NCBI GenBank assembly: GCA_009901575.1
Contig: WXYP01000001.1
Span: 434,001 to 498,000, forward strand
Source of the DNA: Flavobacteriaceae bacterium R38
GTDB lineage: Bacteria > Bacteroidota > Bacteroidia > Flavobacteriales > Flavobacteriaceae
Length of the DNA: 64,000 bases
Reading direction: 5' to 3'
A program made the position numbers and the translations under genes. This document shows, piece after piece, positions 18,391 through 27,646 of the stretch. The notes under the pieces are model-generated. The model saw nothing but the letters and a program-made list of their open reading frames with translations. It did not search any database and had not been told where the DNA came from. Each line of letters opens with the position of its first letter. Position 1 is the first letter of the stretch.

Positions 18391-19992
18391 ATGCCAACCG
18401 ACTGTATTTCGTTTAAGGAAACCGGATATTTTTCAGATTTAATTTGTGATTATTTAGAAGAAAAGGAAGCACTGAAGCCTTTTTATCACCGTTTTCCGTC
18501 TATTGAAAATTTTAAAGCCCAGATAGAAGAAAAACAAAAGTCGTTTTCAAATACTTCAAGATCAGTTTTAGTTAAGGCATTGCATAATCAATATAAAAAT
18601 TTAACTATATCTGATGCGAGTATAGCCAATATTAAAGCGTTAGAAAACGATACGACTTTTACTATTGTTACCGGGCATCAATTAAATTTATTTACCGGAC
18701 CATTATATTTCCTGTATAAAATTATTTCTACGATCAACCTGACAAAAACACTTAAAGTTGAATATCCGGATTATAATTTTGTACCCGTATACTGGATGGC
18801 TACAGAAGATCATGATTTTGATGAAATTAAGTATTTTAATTTTAGAGAGAAAAAGATTCAGTGGAATCGTGAGTCTGGTGGAGCAGTAGGAGAGTTAGAT
18901 AATAATGGATTAAATACTGTTTATGAGTTATTATCAAAAGAATTAGGAATAGGTAAGAATGCCGATTTTTTAAAAGAACTATTCAAAAAAGCGTATGTAG
19001 AGCGTGATAATCTAACTGATGCTACCCGTTTTCTTGCAAATGAATTATTTAAAGAATACGGATTGGTAATTGTAGATGGTAATGATAAAGATTTAAAATC
19101 TTTATTTATTCCATATGTTGAAGAAGAGTTAAAAAATCAAACATCTTTTAAAACTGTAGGTCCTGTTGCAAAAAAACTTGGAGACTTATCATATAAGATT
19201 CAGGTAAATCCGAGAGAAATCAACCTGTTTTATCTGACTTCCGGTCGTCGGGACCGAATTGTTGAAGAAAACGGAGTTTACACAATAAATGAAACTCATA
19301 TTTCTTTTACGAAAGAAGAGATTTTAAAGGAAGTTCAGCATTACCCGGAAAGATTCAGCCCTAATGTAATGATGAGACCCTTATACCAGGAAGTAATTTT
19401 ACCAAATCTATGTTATATAGGTGGTGGAGGTGAATTAGCATACTGGTTAGAGCTGAAAACTTATTTTGATTCGGTAAAAATACCTTTTCCCATTTTGCTA
19501 TTACGTAATTCAGCTTTAGTAATTTCAGAAAGTCAAAAAAAGAAACTTCAAAAACTAACAATTTCAGATAAAGATTTATTTGTTAAACAAGATGTACTAG
19601 TTAATAAGAGAGTTCAGGAGATTTCAGACATTGCTATTGATTTTAGTTCGCAGAAAAAACATTTGGAAGAGCAATTTAAAGCGTTGCATGTATTAGCTGA
19701 ACAAACAGATAAATCGTTTTTAGGTGCTGTGAAAGCTCAGGAAGTAAAGCAGATAAAGGGATTGGGAGTATTGGAAAAGCGATTGTTAAAAGCGCAAAAA
19801 CGTAAATTAGGAGATCAGATCTCTCGAGTTACAGAATTACAAAATCAATTATTCCCGGGACAATCACTTCAAGAACGTAATTTAAATTTCTCTGAGTTGT
19901 ATTTAGAATACGGAGAAGAATTAATTCCTACGTTGATAGATGTCTTACAACCATTAAAAGGAGCATTCTTAATAGTTAATATTAATAATTAG
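18391..19992 (+). CDS. bshC: Bacillithiol biosynthesis cysteine-adding enzyme BshC
   Basis: BshC is assigned to the last step of bacillithiol synthesis, joining Cys to glucosaminyl-malate. The 533-residue protein carries the family motifs VTGHQLNLFTGPLYFLYKI, VPVYWMATEDHDFDEI and YIGGGGELAYWLELK, and a C-terminal coiled coil (about 430-480) that mediates dimerisation in the known structure. Its presence indicates that this organism makes bacillithiol as its low-molecular-weight thiol; bshA and bshB are not in the window. It ends three bases before a convergent lipoprotein gene with no terminator between. Confidence 0.93.
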   Translation: MPTDCISFKETGYFSDLICDYLEEKEALKPFYHRFPSIENFKAQIEEKQKSFSNTSRSVLVKALHNQYKNLTISDASIANIKALENDTTFTIVTGHQLNLFTGPLYFLYKIISTINLTKTLKVEYPDYNFVPVYWMATEDHDFDEIKYFNFREKKIQWNRESGGAVGELDNNGLNTVYELLSKELGIGKNADFLKELFKKAYVERDNLTDATRFLANELFKEYGLVIVDGNDKDLKSLFIPYVEEELKNQTSFKTVGPVAKKLGDLSYKIQVNPREINLFYLTSGRRDRIVEENGVYTINETHISFTKEEILKEVQHYPERFSPNVMMRPLYQEVILPNLCYIGGGGELAYWLELKTYFDSVKIPFPILLLRNSALVISESQKKKLQKLTISDKDLFVKQDVLVNKRVQEISDIAIDFSSQKKHLEEQFKALHVLAEQTDKSFLGAVKAQEVKQIKGLGVLEKRLLKAQKRKLGDQISRVTELQNQLFPGQSLQERNLNFSELYLEYGEELIPTLIDVLQPLKGAFLIVNINN

Positions 19993-19995
19993 AAA

Positions 19996-20952
19996 TTAAT
20001 CCCATTGTATTTGTGTTGTGCTTAATCCCTGGTAAATATATACTCCATCAGATCTAGGAACTCTAAGTACTCCAAAATCTTCATTTGGCGTTATATTGTA
20101 ATTGCGATTAGGAATTCTTTTAAAACCAATTCTGTTTAGACTATAAAGGCCTGTATGTCCAATATCTCCATTTATACGGAAGTTGTTTCCTTTTAAAACA
20201 AAATAATTATCTCCTGAACCATGAGCCGGTATAATGGCTGATAGAGCAGTATAAAAATGAGAAATACTACTAGTGGTAGATTGTAATAATCTAACCCCTT
20301 CTGTATCATCATCATATGCAAAATACTTGAATGCAAAAACATAACTCTCTTTAGGCATTACTTGTCCGTTATTGTTAGCTATACTAATATTATTTGCAGA
20401 AGGTTCAGTTAAAATAGTTTCATTATCATAATCCAAATCAGAAGCTCCGCTTTTTGTAACATGATTTAAACTTTCGGCCAGGATATTATATTCATTTTCT
20501 GTAATTTTTACCCATTGGCCAGCAGGAGTTTTTAAGTAATCTGATCTTGATACATTTAAAAAATGAGCGATGTCATCAATATTATTAAGAGACACCTTCA
20601 CTTCTATAGAATCTTCTGTAATTTCATTATTAACCGCAATGGTAGCTTCTAGTACAGGGTTGTTTTCATAGTCAAAAAGATTTGGGTTATTTACACTTAT
20701 TTCTCCTGTTGCGTTATCAATAGTAAATGCCTCTTCAGGCGTTTGAGAAGTTATTGCGAATGTAGAGTTTCCTGATAATTGAGAACTAACTATTCCAAGG
20801 AATTGCCCTTGAGCAGGGTTTTCATCTATTGTAATGTTTAGATCAGAACTATTTTCAATGTCATCATTATCATTATCGCTGCTACATGAAATTAATACCA
20901 GGATATTAATTAAAATAAAAAATTTAAAGAAGGAATTTGCTATTGTTTTCAT
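19996..20952 (-). CDS. Cadherin-like-repeat surface lipoprotein
   Basis: The N-terminus is a lipoprotein signal peptide (FFILINILVLISCSSDND) with Cys23 followed by an Asp/Asn/Ser-rich stretch, the kind of tail that in Bacteroidota can direct lipoproteins to the cell surface. Residues about 38-125 form one cadherin-type beta-sandwich (ITIDENPAQGQFLG..., FTIDNATGEISV...FDYENNP). The remaining ~190 residues are a globular region with no motif I recognise. Adhesion or ligand binding is the most likely general role. The gene is convergent with bshC. Confidence 0.7.
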   Translation of the reverse strand: MKTIANSFFKFFILINILVLISCSSDNDNDDIENSSDLNITIDENPAQGQFLGIVSSQLSGNSTFAITSQTPEEAFTIDNATGEISVNNPNLFDYENNPVLEATIAVNNEITEDSIEVKVSLNNIDDIAHFLNVSRSDYLKTPAGQWVKITENEYNILAESLNHVTKSGASDLDYDNETILTEPSANNISIANNNGQVMPKESYVFAFKYFAYDDDTEGVRLLQSTTSSISHFYTALSAIIPAHGSGDNYFVLKGNNFRINGDIGHTGLYSLNRIGFKRIPNRNYNITPNEDFGVLRVPRSDGVYIYQGLSTTQIQWD

Positions 20953-21077
20953 TTCATGCTATTTACAAATCTGTTTTAAATATAATACTTTGTAGGAATA
21001 TTATATTTATCCCACCTCATAATATAATAAAATAATATTGATTTGATGGCACATTTATGAAGTTTTCATAAAGAGTG

Positions 21078-21085
21078 TACTTTTG
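21078..21085 (+). promoter_or_regulatory. -7 promoter element of the PLP decarboxylase gene
   Basis: TACTTTTG matches TAnnTTTG exactly and ends 17 bases before the ATG. The best upstream partner, TTTA at 21054-21057, is weak. Confidence 0.5.
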
Positions 21086-21102
21086 CATAAAAATATACCT
21101 TT

Positions 21103-22476
21103 ATGCATCATTTAGATATTAATTTGGTAGAAATGACAATGGACGTCATGAAGTATGCTATTAATCGTATTACAGATAGAAATCCTGTATTAGGAGCGCC
21201 AAAGAAAGAAGAAGAATTACGTAAATTAGTTGGAGAAACGATTACCCCGGAAGGGATCGGGGGAGAAAATGCTTTTCAATTATTTAAAGATGTTTTATCA
21301 AAAGCGATAGTGCCTATAGATCATCCCAGGCATTTGGCTTTTGTTCCGGCATCTCCAACAAAAGCAGCAGTGATGTTTGATTTGATTACTTCTGCTTCCA
21401 GTATTCACGGAGCGTATTGGATGGAAGGAGCCGGAGGTATTTTTTGTGAAAATGAAGCAATGAAATGGCTGGTATCACTTACTAAAATGCCGGAAGGAGC
21501 TTTTGGAGTTTTTACTAGTGGAGGAACTGCAGCTAATTTATCGGCAATGGTTGCTGCAAGAGAGTTCTGGAGAACAAAAGACGAGAGTAATAAACATGAA
21601 AAAGGATTGATGATCACTTCTATTGGAGCGCATTCGTCGATTAAGGCTATGGCTAAAGTAATAGATGTAGATGTGCTTTTAATTAATTCTGAAGATAGAT
21701 TGAAAGGAGGAGAGTTAGATAAAACTATAGAAGAATTAACTCCTCATCAAAGAAAAAGATTATTCGCAGTTGTAGCAACAGGAGGAACCACCAATGCAGG
21801 GATAGTAGACGATCTTGATGGTATCGCTACTGTTTGTAATAGGGAAGAAGTATGGTTTCATGTCGATGCTGCTTATGGAGGAGGTGCCCTGGCAGCAGAC
21901 TCAGTAAGGCATTTATTTAATGGGATTGAAAAATCAGATAGTGTTACTATAGATCCTCATAAATGGCTGTTTTCTCCTTATGATTGCGGAGCTGTCATTT
22001 ATAAAAATCCTGAATTGGCTAAAAATGCACATGCACAGGAAGGTTCTTATTTGGATATTTTTAAAGATGAAGGAGCTCACGGATTTAACCCTTCAGAATA
22101 TCAAATTCAGTTGACAAGAAGAGTAAGAGGGCTTCCGTTATGGTTTTCTTTGGCAATGCATGGTACAGATCTTTATAAAAAAGCAATAGAAAGAGGAATT
22201 GAACTGGCGTTAATAGCAGGAAAAATGATAGAAGAAAACCCTATTGTCGAACTGGTTAGAGAACCAAGTTTATCTTGTGTGCTTTACAGGAGAAAAGGAT
22301 GGACTGCAGAAGATTATAGAAACTGGACCTATAAGAACCACAAAACAGGTTTTGCACTGGTTACACCTACAAAATGGAAAAATGGAGATACTTACGAAAC
22401 AGTATCCCGTTTTTGTTTCATCAATCCTGATACAACTGTTGAAGATATTCAACAGATACTGGATACTATGAAATAA
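21103..22476 (+). CDS. PLP-dependent group II decarboxylase (aromatic amino acid/glutamate decarboxylase family)
   Basis: The 457-residue enzyme has the group II decarboxylase fold. The cofactor-binding Lys287 lies in VTIDPHKWLFSPYDCG; the PLP-contacting Asp is in HVDAAYGGGALA; FTSGGTAANLSAM binds the phosphate. Members decarboxylate aromatic amino acids, glutamate, aspartate or 2,4-diaminobutyrate; the substrate cannot be assigned here. The protein starts directly with the N-terminal dimerisation helices and has no signal peptide, so it acts in the cytoplasm. It has its own promoter candidate and is separated from guaA by 130 bases. Confidence 0.85.
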   Translation: MHHLDINLVEMTMDVMKYAINRITDRNPVLGAPKKEEELRKLVGETITPEGIGGENAFQLFKDVLSKAIVPIDHPRHLAFVPASPTKAAVMFDLITSASSIHGAYWMEGAGGIFCENEAMKWLVSLTKMPEGAFGVFTSGGTAANLSAMVAAREFWRTKDESNKHEKGLMITSIGAHSSIKAMAKVIDVDVLLINSEDRLKGGELDKTIEELTPHQRKRLFAVVATGGTTNAGIVDDLDGIATVCNREEVWFHVDAAYGGGALAADSVRHLFNGIEKSDSVTIDPHKWLFSPYDCGAVIYKNPELAKNAHAQEGSYLDIFKDEGAHGFNPSEYQIQLTRRVRGLPLWFSLAMHGTDLYKKAIERGIELALIAGKMIEENPIVELVREPSLSCVLYRRKGWTAEDYRNWTYKNHKTGFALVTPTKWKNGDTYETVSRFCFINPDTTVEDIQQILDTMK

Positions 22477-22573
22477 AAGTATTTGTAGCATTAATTCCAG
22501 TTGTAAATTGATAGGGATTTATATAATGTAAATAACAATTTTAAATTCACTTAAAAATATTTAAGGCATTCAC

Positions 22574-22603
22574 TTTTCCTTTTGCCATTAAATAGTATTT
22601 TTG
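22574..22603 (+). promoter_or_regulatory. Promoter candidate for guaA, abutting the start codon
   Basis: TTTTC (22574-22578), about 17 bp, then TATTTTTG (22596-22603), which matches TAnnTTTG exactly. The ATG at 22607 follows after three bases, so transcription would begin at or very near the start codon. Confidence 0.6.
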
Positions 22604-22606
22604 CGC

Positions 22607-24136
22607 ATGCAAGACAACGTACTTATTTTAGACTTCGGTTCACAATATACTCAGTTAATAGCCCGTAGGGTTCGTGAGTTAAATATCTATTGTGAAATTC
22701 ATCCATATAACAATTTACCAACTGATATTTCCATCTTTAAAGCTGTGATTCTTTCAGGATCACCTTTCTCTGTAAGAGGAGAAGATGCACCGCATCCGGA
22801 TTTATCAGAAATTAAAGGAAAACTACCTTTGTTAGGGGTATGTTATGGGGCGCAATATCTGGCTCATTTTAATGGAGGTAAGGTAGCGCCTTCCAGTACC
22901 AGGGAATACGGGCGTGCTAATCTTTCTTTTATAGAAGATAATGAATTGTTTTTTGAAGGTTTATCAGCTGGAAGCCAGGTATGGATGAGCCATAGTGATA
23001 CTATAAAAGAACTCCCTGACAGAGCTGTTAAATTGGCAAGTACTGCAGATGTAGAAAATGCTGCTTACAGGATAGAAGGAGAAACAACTTTTGCTATTCA
23101 ATTTCACCCTGAAGTATATCATAGTACAGACGGAAAACAGCTATTAGAAAACTTTTTAGTAAAAATAGCCGGGGTAGCGCAATCCTGGACCCCTGATAAT
23201 TTCGTAGATATGACAGTGTCATCTTTGAAAAAACAATTAGGAGATGATAAAGTCGTTTTAGGATTGTCTGGTGGTGTAGATTCTACAGTAGCTGCAATTT
23301 TATTACACAAAGCAATAGGAGAGAACCTGCATTGTATTTTTGTGAATAACGGATTATTGAGAAAGAATGAGTTTGAAAGTGTCTTGAATCAATATGAAGG
23401 GATGGGGCTTAATGTTAAGGGAGTAGATGCTTCGGCACGCTTTTTGGATGCGTTAAGTGGAGTAGAAGATCCGGAATTAAAACGTAAAGCAATAGGCCGG
23501 GTATTTATTGAAGTTTTTGACGATGAATCTCAGACAATTAAAGATGCTAAATGGTTAGGGCAAGGAACTATTTATCCCGATGTTATTGAATCCATATCTG
23601 TAAATGGTCCGTCTGCAACAATAAAAAGTCATCATAATGTAGGAGGTTTGCCGGATTTTATGAAACTGAAAGTGGTAGAGCCATTGCGAATGCTCTTTAA
23701 AGATGAGGTAAGGAGGGTTGGTGCTTCTATGGGGATTGATGCAGAGTTATTAGGAAGGCATCCTTTTCCGGGACCAGGTCTGGCCATAAGAATATTGGGA
23801 GATATAACTCCTGAGAAGGTCCGTATTTTACAGGAAGTTGATGCGATCTTTATCAATGGATTGAAAACTTCCGGACTTTATAATAAAGTATGGCAGGCCG
23901 GAGCAATTTTATTACCTGTAAATTCTGTTGGAGTTATGGGAGATGAAAGAACGTATGAAAAGTGTGTAGCATTAAGAGCTGTAGAGAGTACAGATGGAAT
24001 GACAGCAGATTGGGTACACTTACCTTATGAATTTTTGCAAAAGGTATCCAATGAAATAATAAATAGGGTTAAAGGCGTTAATAGAGTAGTATATGATATA
24101 AGTTCAAAACCACCTGCTACTATAGAGTGGGAATAA
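22607..24136 (+). CDS. guaA: GMP synthase (glutamine-hydrolysing)
   Basis: GuaA converts XMP to GMP using glutamine and ATP. Domains in order: class-I glutamine amidotransferase (1-190) with catalytic Cys79 in GVCYGAQ and the His-x-Glu pair in [11 protein letters not shown] pyrophosphatase with the PP-loop [12 protein letters not shown]; and the C-terminal dimerisation domain ending [11 protein letters not shown]. The length of 509 residues is normal. The ATG at 22607 is taken rather than the TTG two codons upstream, because that TTG is part of a promoter -7 box. The LysM protein gene follows after 11 bases. Confidence 0.97.
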   Translation: MQDNVLILDFGSQYTQLIARRVRELNIYCEIHPYNNLPTDISIFKAVILSGSPFSVRGEDAPHPDLSEIKGKLPLLGVCYGAQYLAHFNGGKVAPSSTREYGRANLSFIEDNELFFEGLSAGSQVWMSHSDTIKELPDRAVKLASTADVENAAYRIEGETTFAIQFHPEVYHSTDGKQLLENFLVKIAGVAQSWTPDNFVDMTVSSLKKQLGDDKVVLGLSGGVDSTVAAILLHKAIGENLHCIFVNNGLLRKNEFESVLNQYEGMGLNVKGVDASARFLDALSGVEDPELKRKAIGRVFIEVFDDESQTIKDAKWLGQGTIYPDVIESISVNGPSATIKSHHNVGGLPDFMKLKVVEPLRMLFKDEVRRVGASMGIDAELLGRHPFPGPGLAIRILGDITPEKVRILQEVDAIFINGLKTSGLYNKVWQAGAILLPVNSVGVMGDERTYEKCVALRAVESTDGMTADWVHLPYEFLQKVSNEIINRVKGVNRVVYDISSKPPATIEWE

Positions 24137-24147
24137 TAAACAACACA

Positions 24148-26121
24148 ATGAATAAACTTATTGTATTCTTCCTGGTTACTATTTTTAGTATCTCTACTGT
24201 TTTTTCACAGCAGTTTAAGACACATGCAGTGAAAGAAGGTGAAACAGTTGAGAGTATTGCTAAGCTTTATAAGATTAAACCTGCAGATGTATTGAGGTTA
24301 AATCCGGAAATTAAAGGTCCGTTAAAAGAAAATATGATATTGGTGATACCTCCGTCTTTAGAAGAAGATAGGATAACACCCATAACTACAATTAAGCAAA
24401 ACGTCACTTTTAAGAAACATAAAGTAAGAAAGCGTGAAACTTTATATAGTATTTCTAATAAATACGATGTTACTATAGATGATATTAAACGCTACAATAA
24501 AGAATTATACAGCAGAGAGCTTAAAAAAGGAGAACGTATCAGAATCCCAAAGTTTGCTAAACCTCAAATTGCAGAGGAAATCGATACGATTCCAAACGGA
24601 CTGGAAAAATATATAGTAAAGCCTAAGCAGGGAAAATGGAGAATTGCTTATGAACACGGAATTACTGTTAAAGAACTAGAAGGAATTAATCCTGAAATGG
24701 GAGAAATGCTCGATGAAGGGCAGGAAATATGGGTTCCAATTAAAGCTTTAGAAGAAAAGAATGCAGTTGTTGATAGTTTATATAATTATTACACAGTAAA
24801 ACCAAAAGAGGGCTTTTTCAGGCTAAAGGTTAAATTAGGATTAAGCGAAGAAGAAATAAGGTCACTAAATCCTGAGTTGCAAAACGGAGAGCTTTTGAGA
24901 TCGGGAATGATTATTAAAATTCCTAAAGATGAAGAAGATACCAAGTTTGATGTCAAGGATGGGCTTATTGTCGAGAAGTTTTCATTGCTAGATAGTATAC
25001 AATTTGAAAGAACTTCCAATATAGCTTTGATAATGCCTTTCAGGCTTAATAAGGTTGATGCAGATTCTGTAGAAGGAATTAAGATGCAACTGAAAAGAAA
25101 TAGCTTGCTAAGCAGGTCGGTCGATTTTTATTCCGGGGCTTTAATGGCGATAGATTCGGCTAAGCAATTAGGGTTATCTACCAATGTAAAAGTATATGAT
25201 AGTGAGAGAAATGTGAATATGATCTCAAATATCATAGCTAATAATGATTTTGAAAATGTAGATGCTGTTATTGGTCCGTTTTTTACAGAACCTTTTAATA
25301 CGATGTCCAGAGAATTGATGAGATCTAACACTCCTATTTTTGCTCCGTTTAGTAAAAGCGTTCAATTGAATTCAAATGTCTTTCAAACCTTGCCAAGTGA
25401 TGAGGTTTTATATGAAAGAATGGTGAAATATCTGGATAAAATCCTGACAGATAAAAATGTAATTATTATTGCCGATTCTTTAAGTATGGGTACAATGGAT
25501 AAACTATTAGTCAGATATCCATCAGCAAAAACAAAAACGTTATTAGATAAGCAATTTCTGCGATTAACAGAGCTTCAACCATTATTAGATCTTGAGGGAG
25601 AGAACTACGTAATTGTAGAAACAAAGAGTATTTCTTTATTGGCAAATATTACATCAGTCTTAAATTCTGCGATGAGAATTACTTTGGAAGAAGGCGATGA
25701 AAGAGAGGTAAAAGAAGTTGATATAAAAATGGTGACAACCAATAGGAATTCTGCTTATGACAGTGGAAATATTTCTAATCTTGATTTATCGAATTTAAAA
25801 TTTCAATATCCAACTATAAGCAGGTTTTCGTCAACAAACTCCGATTTCTCCATCCGTTATGAAAAGAAATACAATGCTTTGCCCAGCAAATATGCAGTCA
25901 GAGGGTTTGATATTACTATGGATGTGCTTTTGAGATTAGCCTATAAAAAAGACTTATTTTACGGAGCTGGTTTGATTAGCGAAACCGAGTATATAGAAAA
26001 TAAATTTAATTATAGTGAAGGTGTTTTTGGTGGATATACCAATACGGCAACATACATAGCTCGCTATGATAATCTGGAGATTAAATTAGTAAAAGAAGAT
26101 GACATCGAAAGTAACTTATAA
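24148..26121 (+). CDS. Secreted protein with four LysM repeats and a periplasmic-binding-protein-like domain
   Basis: After a signal peptide (MNKLIVFFLVTIFSISTVFSQ) come four LysM modules at roughly residues 22-65, 90-135, 155-200 and 212-257, each ending in a V/I-P-x pattern (ILVIPP, IRIPK, IWVPIK, IIKIPK). LysM modules bind peptidoglycan. Residues about 285-650 resemble a type-1 periplasmic-binding-protein fold (NIALIMPFRLNK..., FYSGALMAIDSAK, DAVIGPFFTEPFN), as in LpoA-like regulators of cell-wall synthesis; that functional link is inference. It follows guaA by 11 bases and its end overlaps the OsmC gene by 23 bases, so these genes are probably one operon. Confidence 0.8.
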   Translation: MNKLIVFFLVTIFSISTVFSQQFKTHAVKEGETVESIAKLYKIKPADVLRLNPEIKGPLKENMILVIPPSLEEDRITPITTIKQNVTFKKHKVRKRETLYSISNKYDVTIDDIKRYNKELYSRELKKGERIRIPKFAKPQIAEEIDTIPNGLEKYIVKPKQGKWRIAYEHGITVKELEGINPEMGEMLDEGQEIWVPIKALEEKNAVVDSLYNYYTVKPKEGFFRLKVKLGLSEEEIRSLNPELQNGELLRSGMIIKIPKDEEDTKFDVKDGLIVEKFSLLDSIQFERTSNIALIMPFRLNKVDADSVEGIKMQLKRNSLLSRSVDFYSGALMAIDSAKQLGLSTNVKVYDSERNVNMISNIIANNDFENVDAVIGPFFTEPFNTMSRELMRSNTPIFAPFSKSVQLNSNVFQTLPSDEVLYERMVKYLDKILTDKNVIIIADSLSMGTMDKLLVRYPSAKTKTLLDKQFLRLTELQPLLDLEGENYVIVETKSISLLANITSVLNSAMRITLEEGDEREVKEVDIKMVTTNRNSAYDSGNISNLDLSNLKFQYPTISRFSSTNSDFSIRYEKKYNALPSKYAVRGFDITMDVLLRLAYKKDLFYGAGLISETEYIENKFNYSEGVFGGYTNTATYIARYDNLEIKLVKEDDIESNL

Positions 26122-26500
26122 TGGAGATTTGCGCACTACCTGTGAGCACATCAAATCAAATAATCAATTTATAACAGACGCACCAACAGATAATAACGGG
26201 AAAGGAGAAGCTTTCTCTCCTACAGATACTGTTGCGACTGGTTTGGCGAGTTGTATGCTTACCGTAATGGGAATTAAGGCACGTGATCTCAATATTGATT
26301 TAACTGGGGCGGTAGCAGAGGTAACCAAAACCATGGCTGCGAATCCCAGGAGAATTTCTAAGATTGAGGTGAATTTAGATTTCCCGGTTAGTATAGACGA
26401 TAAAAATCGTAAGATTCTTGAAAATACAGCAAACACTTGTCCTGTTCATCATAGTTTACATCCGGATATTGAAAAAGTAATATCTTTTAAATGGGGATAG
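26099..26500 (+). CDS. OsmC/Ohr family peroxiredoxin-like protein
   Basis: This 133-residue protein has the OsmC fold with the two redox cysteines: Cys52 in GLASCMLTVMG and Cys114 in TANTCPVHHSL. OsmC/Ohr proteins reduce organic hydroperoxides through this cysteine pair. The N-terminal Arg that lies over the active site is likely Arg12. The start overlaps the LysM protein end by 23 bases, in a different frame, and the next gene begins directly after its stop. Confidence 0.88.
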   Translation: MTSKVTYNGDLRTTCEHIKSNNQFITDAPTDNNGKGEAFSPTDTVATGLASCMLTVMGIKARDLNIDLTGAVAEVTKTMAANPRRISKIEVNLDFPVSIDDKNRKILENTANTCPVHHSLHPDIEKVISFKWG

Positions 26501-27031
26501 ATGTCAAAGTGGATTGTTCTTATTGGGTTGATTGCTATTACCTTTTTCGAGCAAGAAGAACAACTGGCATGGAGTGAAAATAAACTTACCTGGGCAGATT
26601 TTAAAGGAGATCCCGATTATAGTACTGATGCAGCTGCTACAACTTCTTCCGGAATATCATATAAGCTTTCCGCGACCCTTAAGAATGATGAATTAGATGT
26701 AGATTGTAAAGTGGTGTGTTATTTCTTTCCACAAAATTCATGGTACAAACCCAATAAGGTTAATACCGTTGTCTTAGCTCATGAACAATTACATTTCGAT
26801 ATAACTGAACTACACGCTCGTAAATTTCGAAAACTTCTTGAAGAACGAGAATTTACAAAAGATGTGAAAAAAGAAATAAGAGAAATTTACACAGCTATAA
26901 ATAGAGATGTAAAAAGGATGCAACGCAATTATGATGCTGAATCTGATTTTTCAAGAAATCTTGAAAAACAGAAAGAATGGGGGTTATTTATTCAAAATGA
27001 ATTGTTGAAATTTAAAACTTATCGACAGTAG
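26501..27031 (+). CDS. DUF922 protein with HExxH metalloprotease-like motif
   Basis: A short hydrophobic N-terminus (WIVLIGLIAITFF) acts as signal peptide or anchor. The body begins NKLTWADFKGDPDYSTDAAATT and carries HEQLHFDITELHARKF: His94, Glu95, His98 and a possible third ligand at Glu103 or His105. DUF922 is regarded as a likely secreted zinc protease on the basis of this motif. The C-terminal 70 residues are helical and charged. It follows the OsmC gene with no gap and ends two bases before a convergent lipoprotein gene. Confidence 0.7.
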   Translation: MSKWIVLIGLIAITFFEQEEQLAWSENKLTWADFKGDPDYSTDAAATTSSGISYKLSATLKNDELDVDCKVVCYFFPQNSWYKPNKVNTVVLAHEQLHFDITELHARKFRKLLEEREFTKDVKKEIREIYTAINRDVKRMQRNYDAESDFSRNLEKQKEWGLFIQNELLKFKTYRQ

Positions 27032-27032
27032 T

Positions 27033-27569
27033 TTACCTATTAAAATTAATGATTAAGATACCACTTGCCTGTACATTTGTACCTTCAAGTGTTATATTCT
27101 GATTTAAATTCTGCCTGATTTCAAGCTCAGTATCTGTCAAACGTGTAATTTCAAAGCTAGGACTAAATTCTTCCAACATATCATCTCCTGAAGTAATAAT
27201 GAGGTTATCTCCATTGAGTTCCCAGGCTCCATCCAGAAATACCCCTTCTATAACAGATTCTTCTGTTTCTGTCTGACCAATAGCTGTAATTGTTGTTCTT
27301 TGAGTAAAACTTCCCTCACTACTAATAACGTTTGGGTTTTCAGATATCATTATTCGCAGATTTTCATTGGAAGTTTCTAATGAGAAATCAACAGAGATAG
27401 TTACTCCATCTTCTGTAACAATTGCTTGCCCGTTTTGAGTGGTCATATTCACCAGATTCCAGGTACCTGTAAGATTAGCAGGGTCTACATTTAAATCTCC
27501 ATCATCTGTACTACAGCTTAATAATAAAAAAAATGAAGCGGCAATTATACTAAAAGAAAAGTTTTTCAT
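27033..27569 (-). CDS. Lipocalin-like lipoprotein
   Basis: A lipoprotein signal peptide (FSFSIIAASFFLLLSCSTDDGD, Cys19) with an acidic tail leads into a small beta-rich domain starting LTGTWNLVNMTTQNG, which resembles the lipocalin-like proteins common in Bacteroidota. Alternating hydrophobic strands run to the C-terminus (ASGILIINFNR). No catalytic residues are apparent. Small-ligand binding or an envelope role is possible but unproven. Confidence 0.65.
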   Translation of the reverse strand: MKNFSFSIIAASFFLLLSCSTDDGDLNVDPANLTGTWNLVNMTTQNGQAIVTEDGVTISVDFSLETSNENLRIMISENPNVISSEGSFTQRTTITAIGQTETEESVIEGVFLDGAWELNGDNLIITSGDDMLEEFSPSFEITRLTDTELEIRQNLNQNITLEGTNVQASGILIINFNR

Positions 27570-27646
27570 GATCAGGTTTTTAACTAAGGTTTTTTATAAG
27601 TAACGGATTGTAATGGTATTTATTCTATATAAAAGAATCGAAATTA

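Noticed and set aside
22244-22471. A 75-codon plus-strand frame inside the PLP decarboxylase gene
   Set aside because: It lies wholly in another frame of a clear enzyme gene and its translation has no family features.
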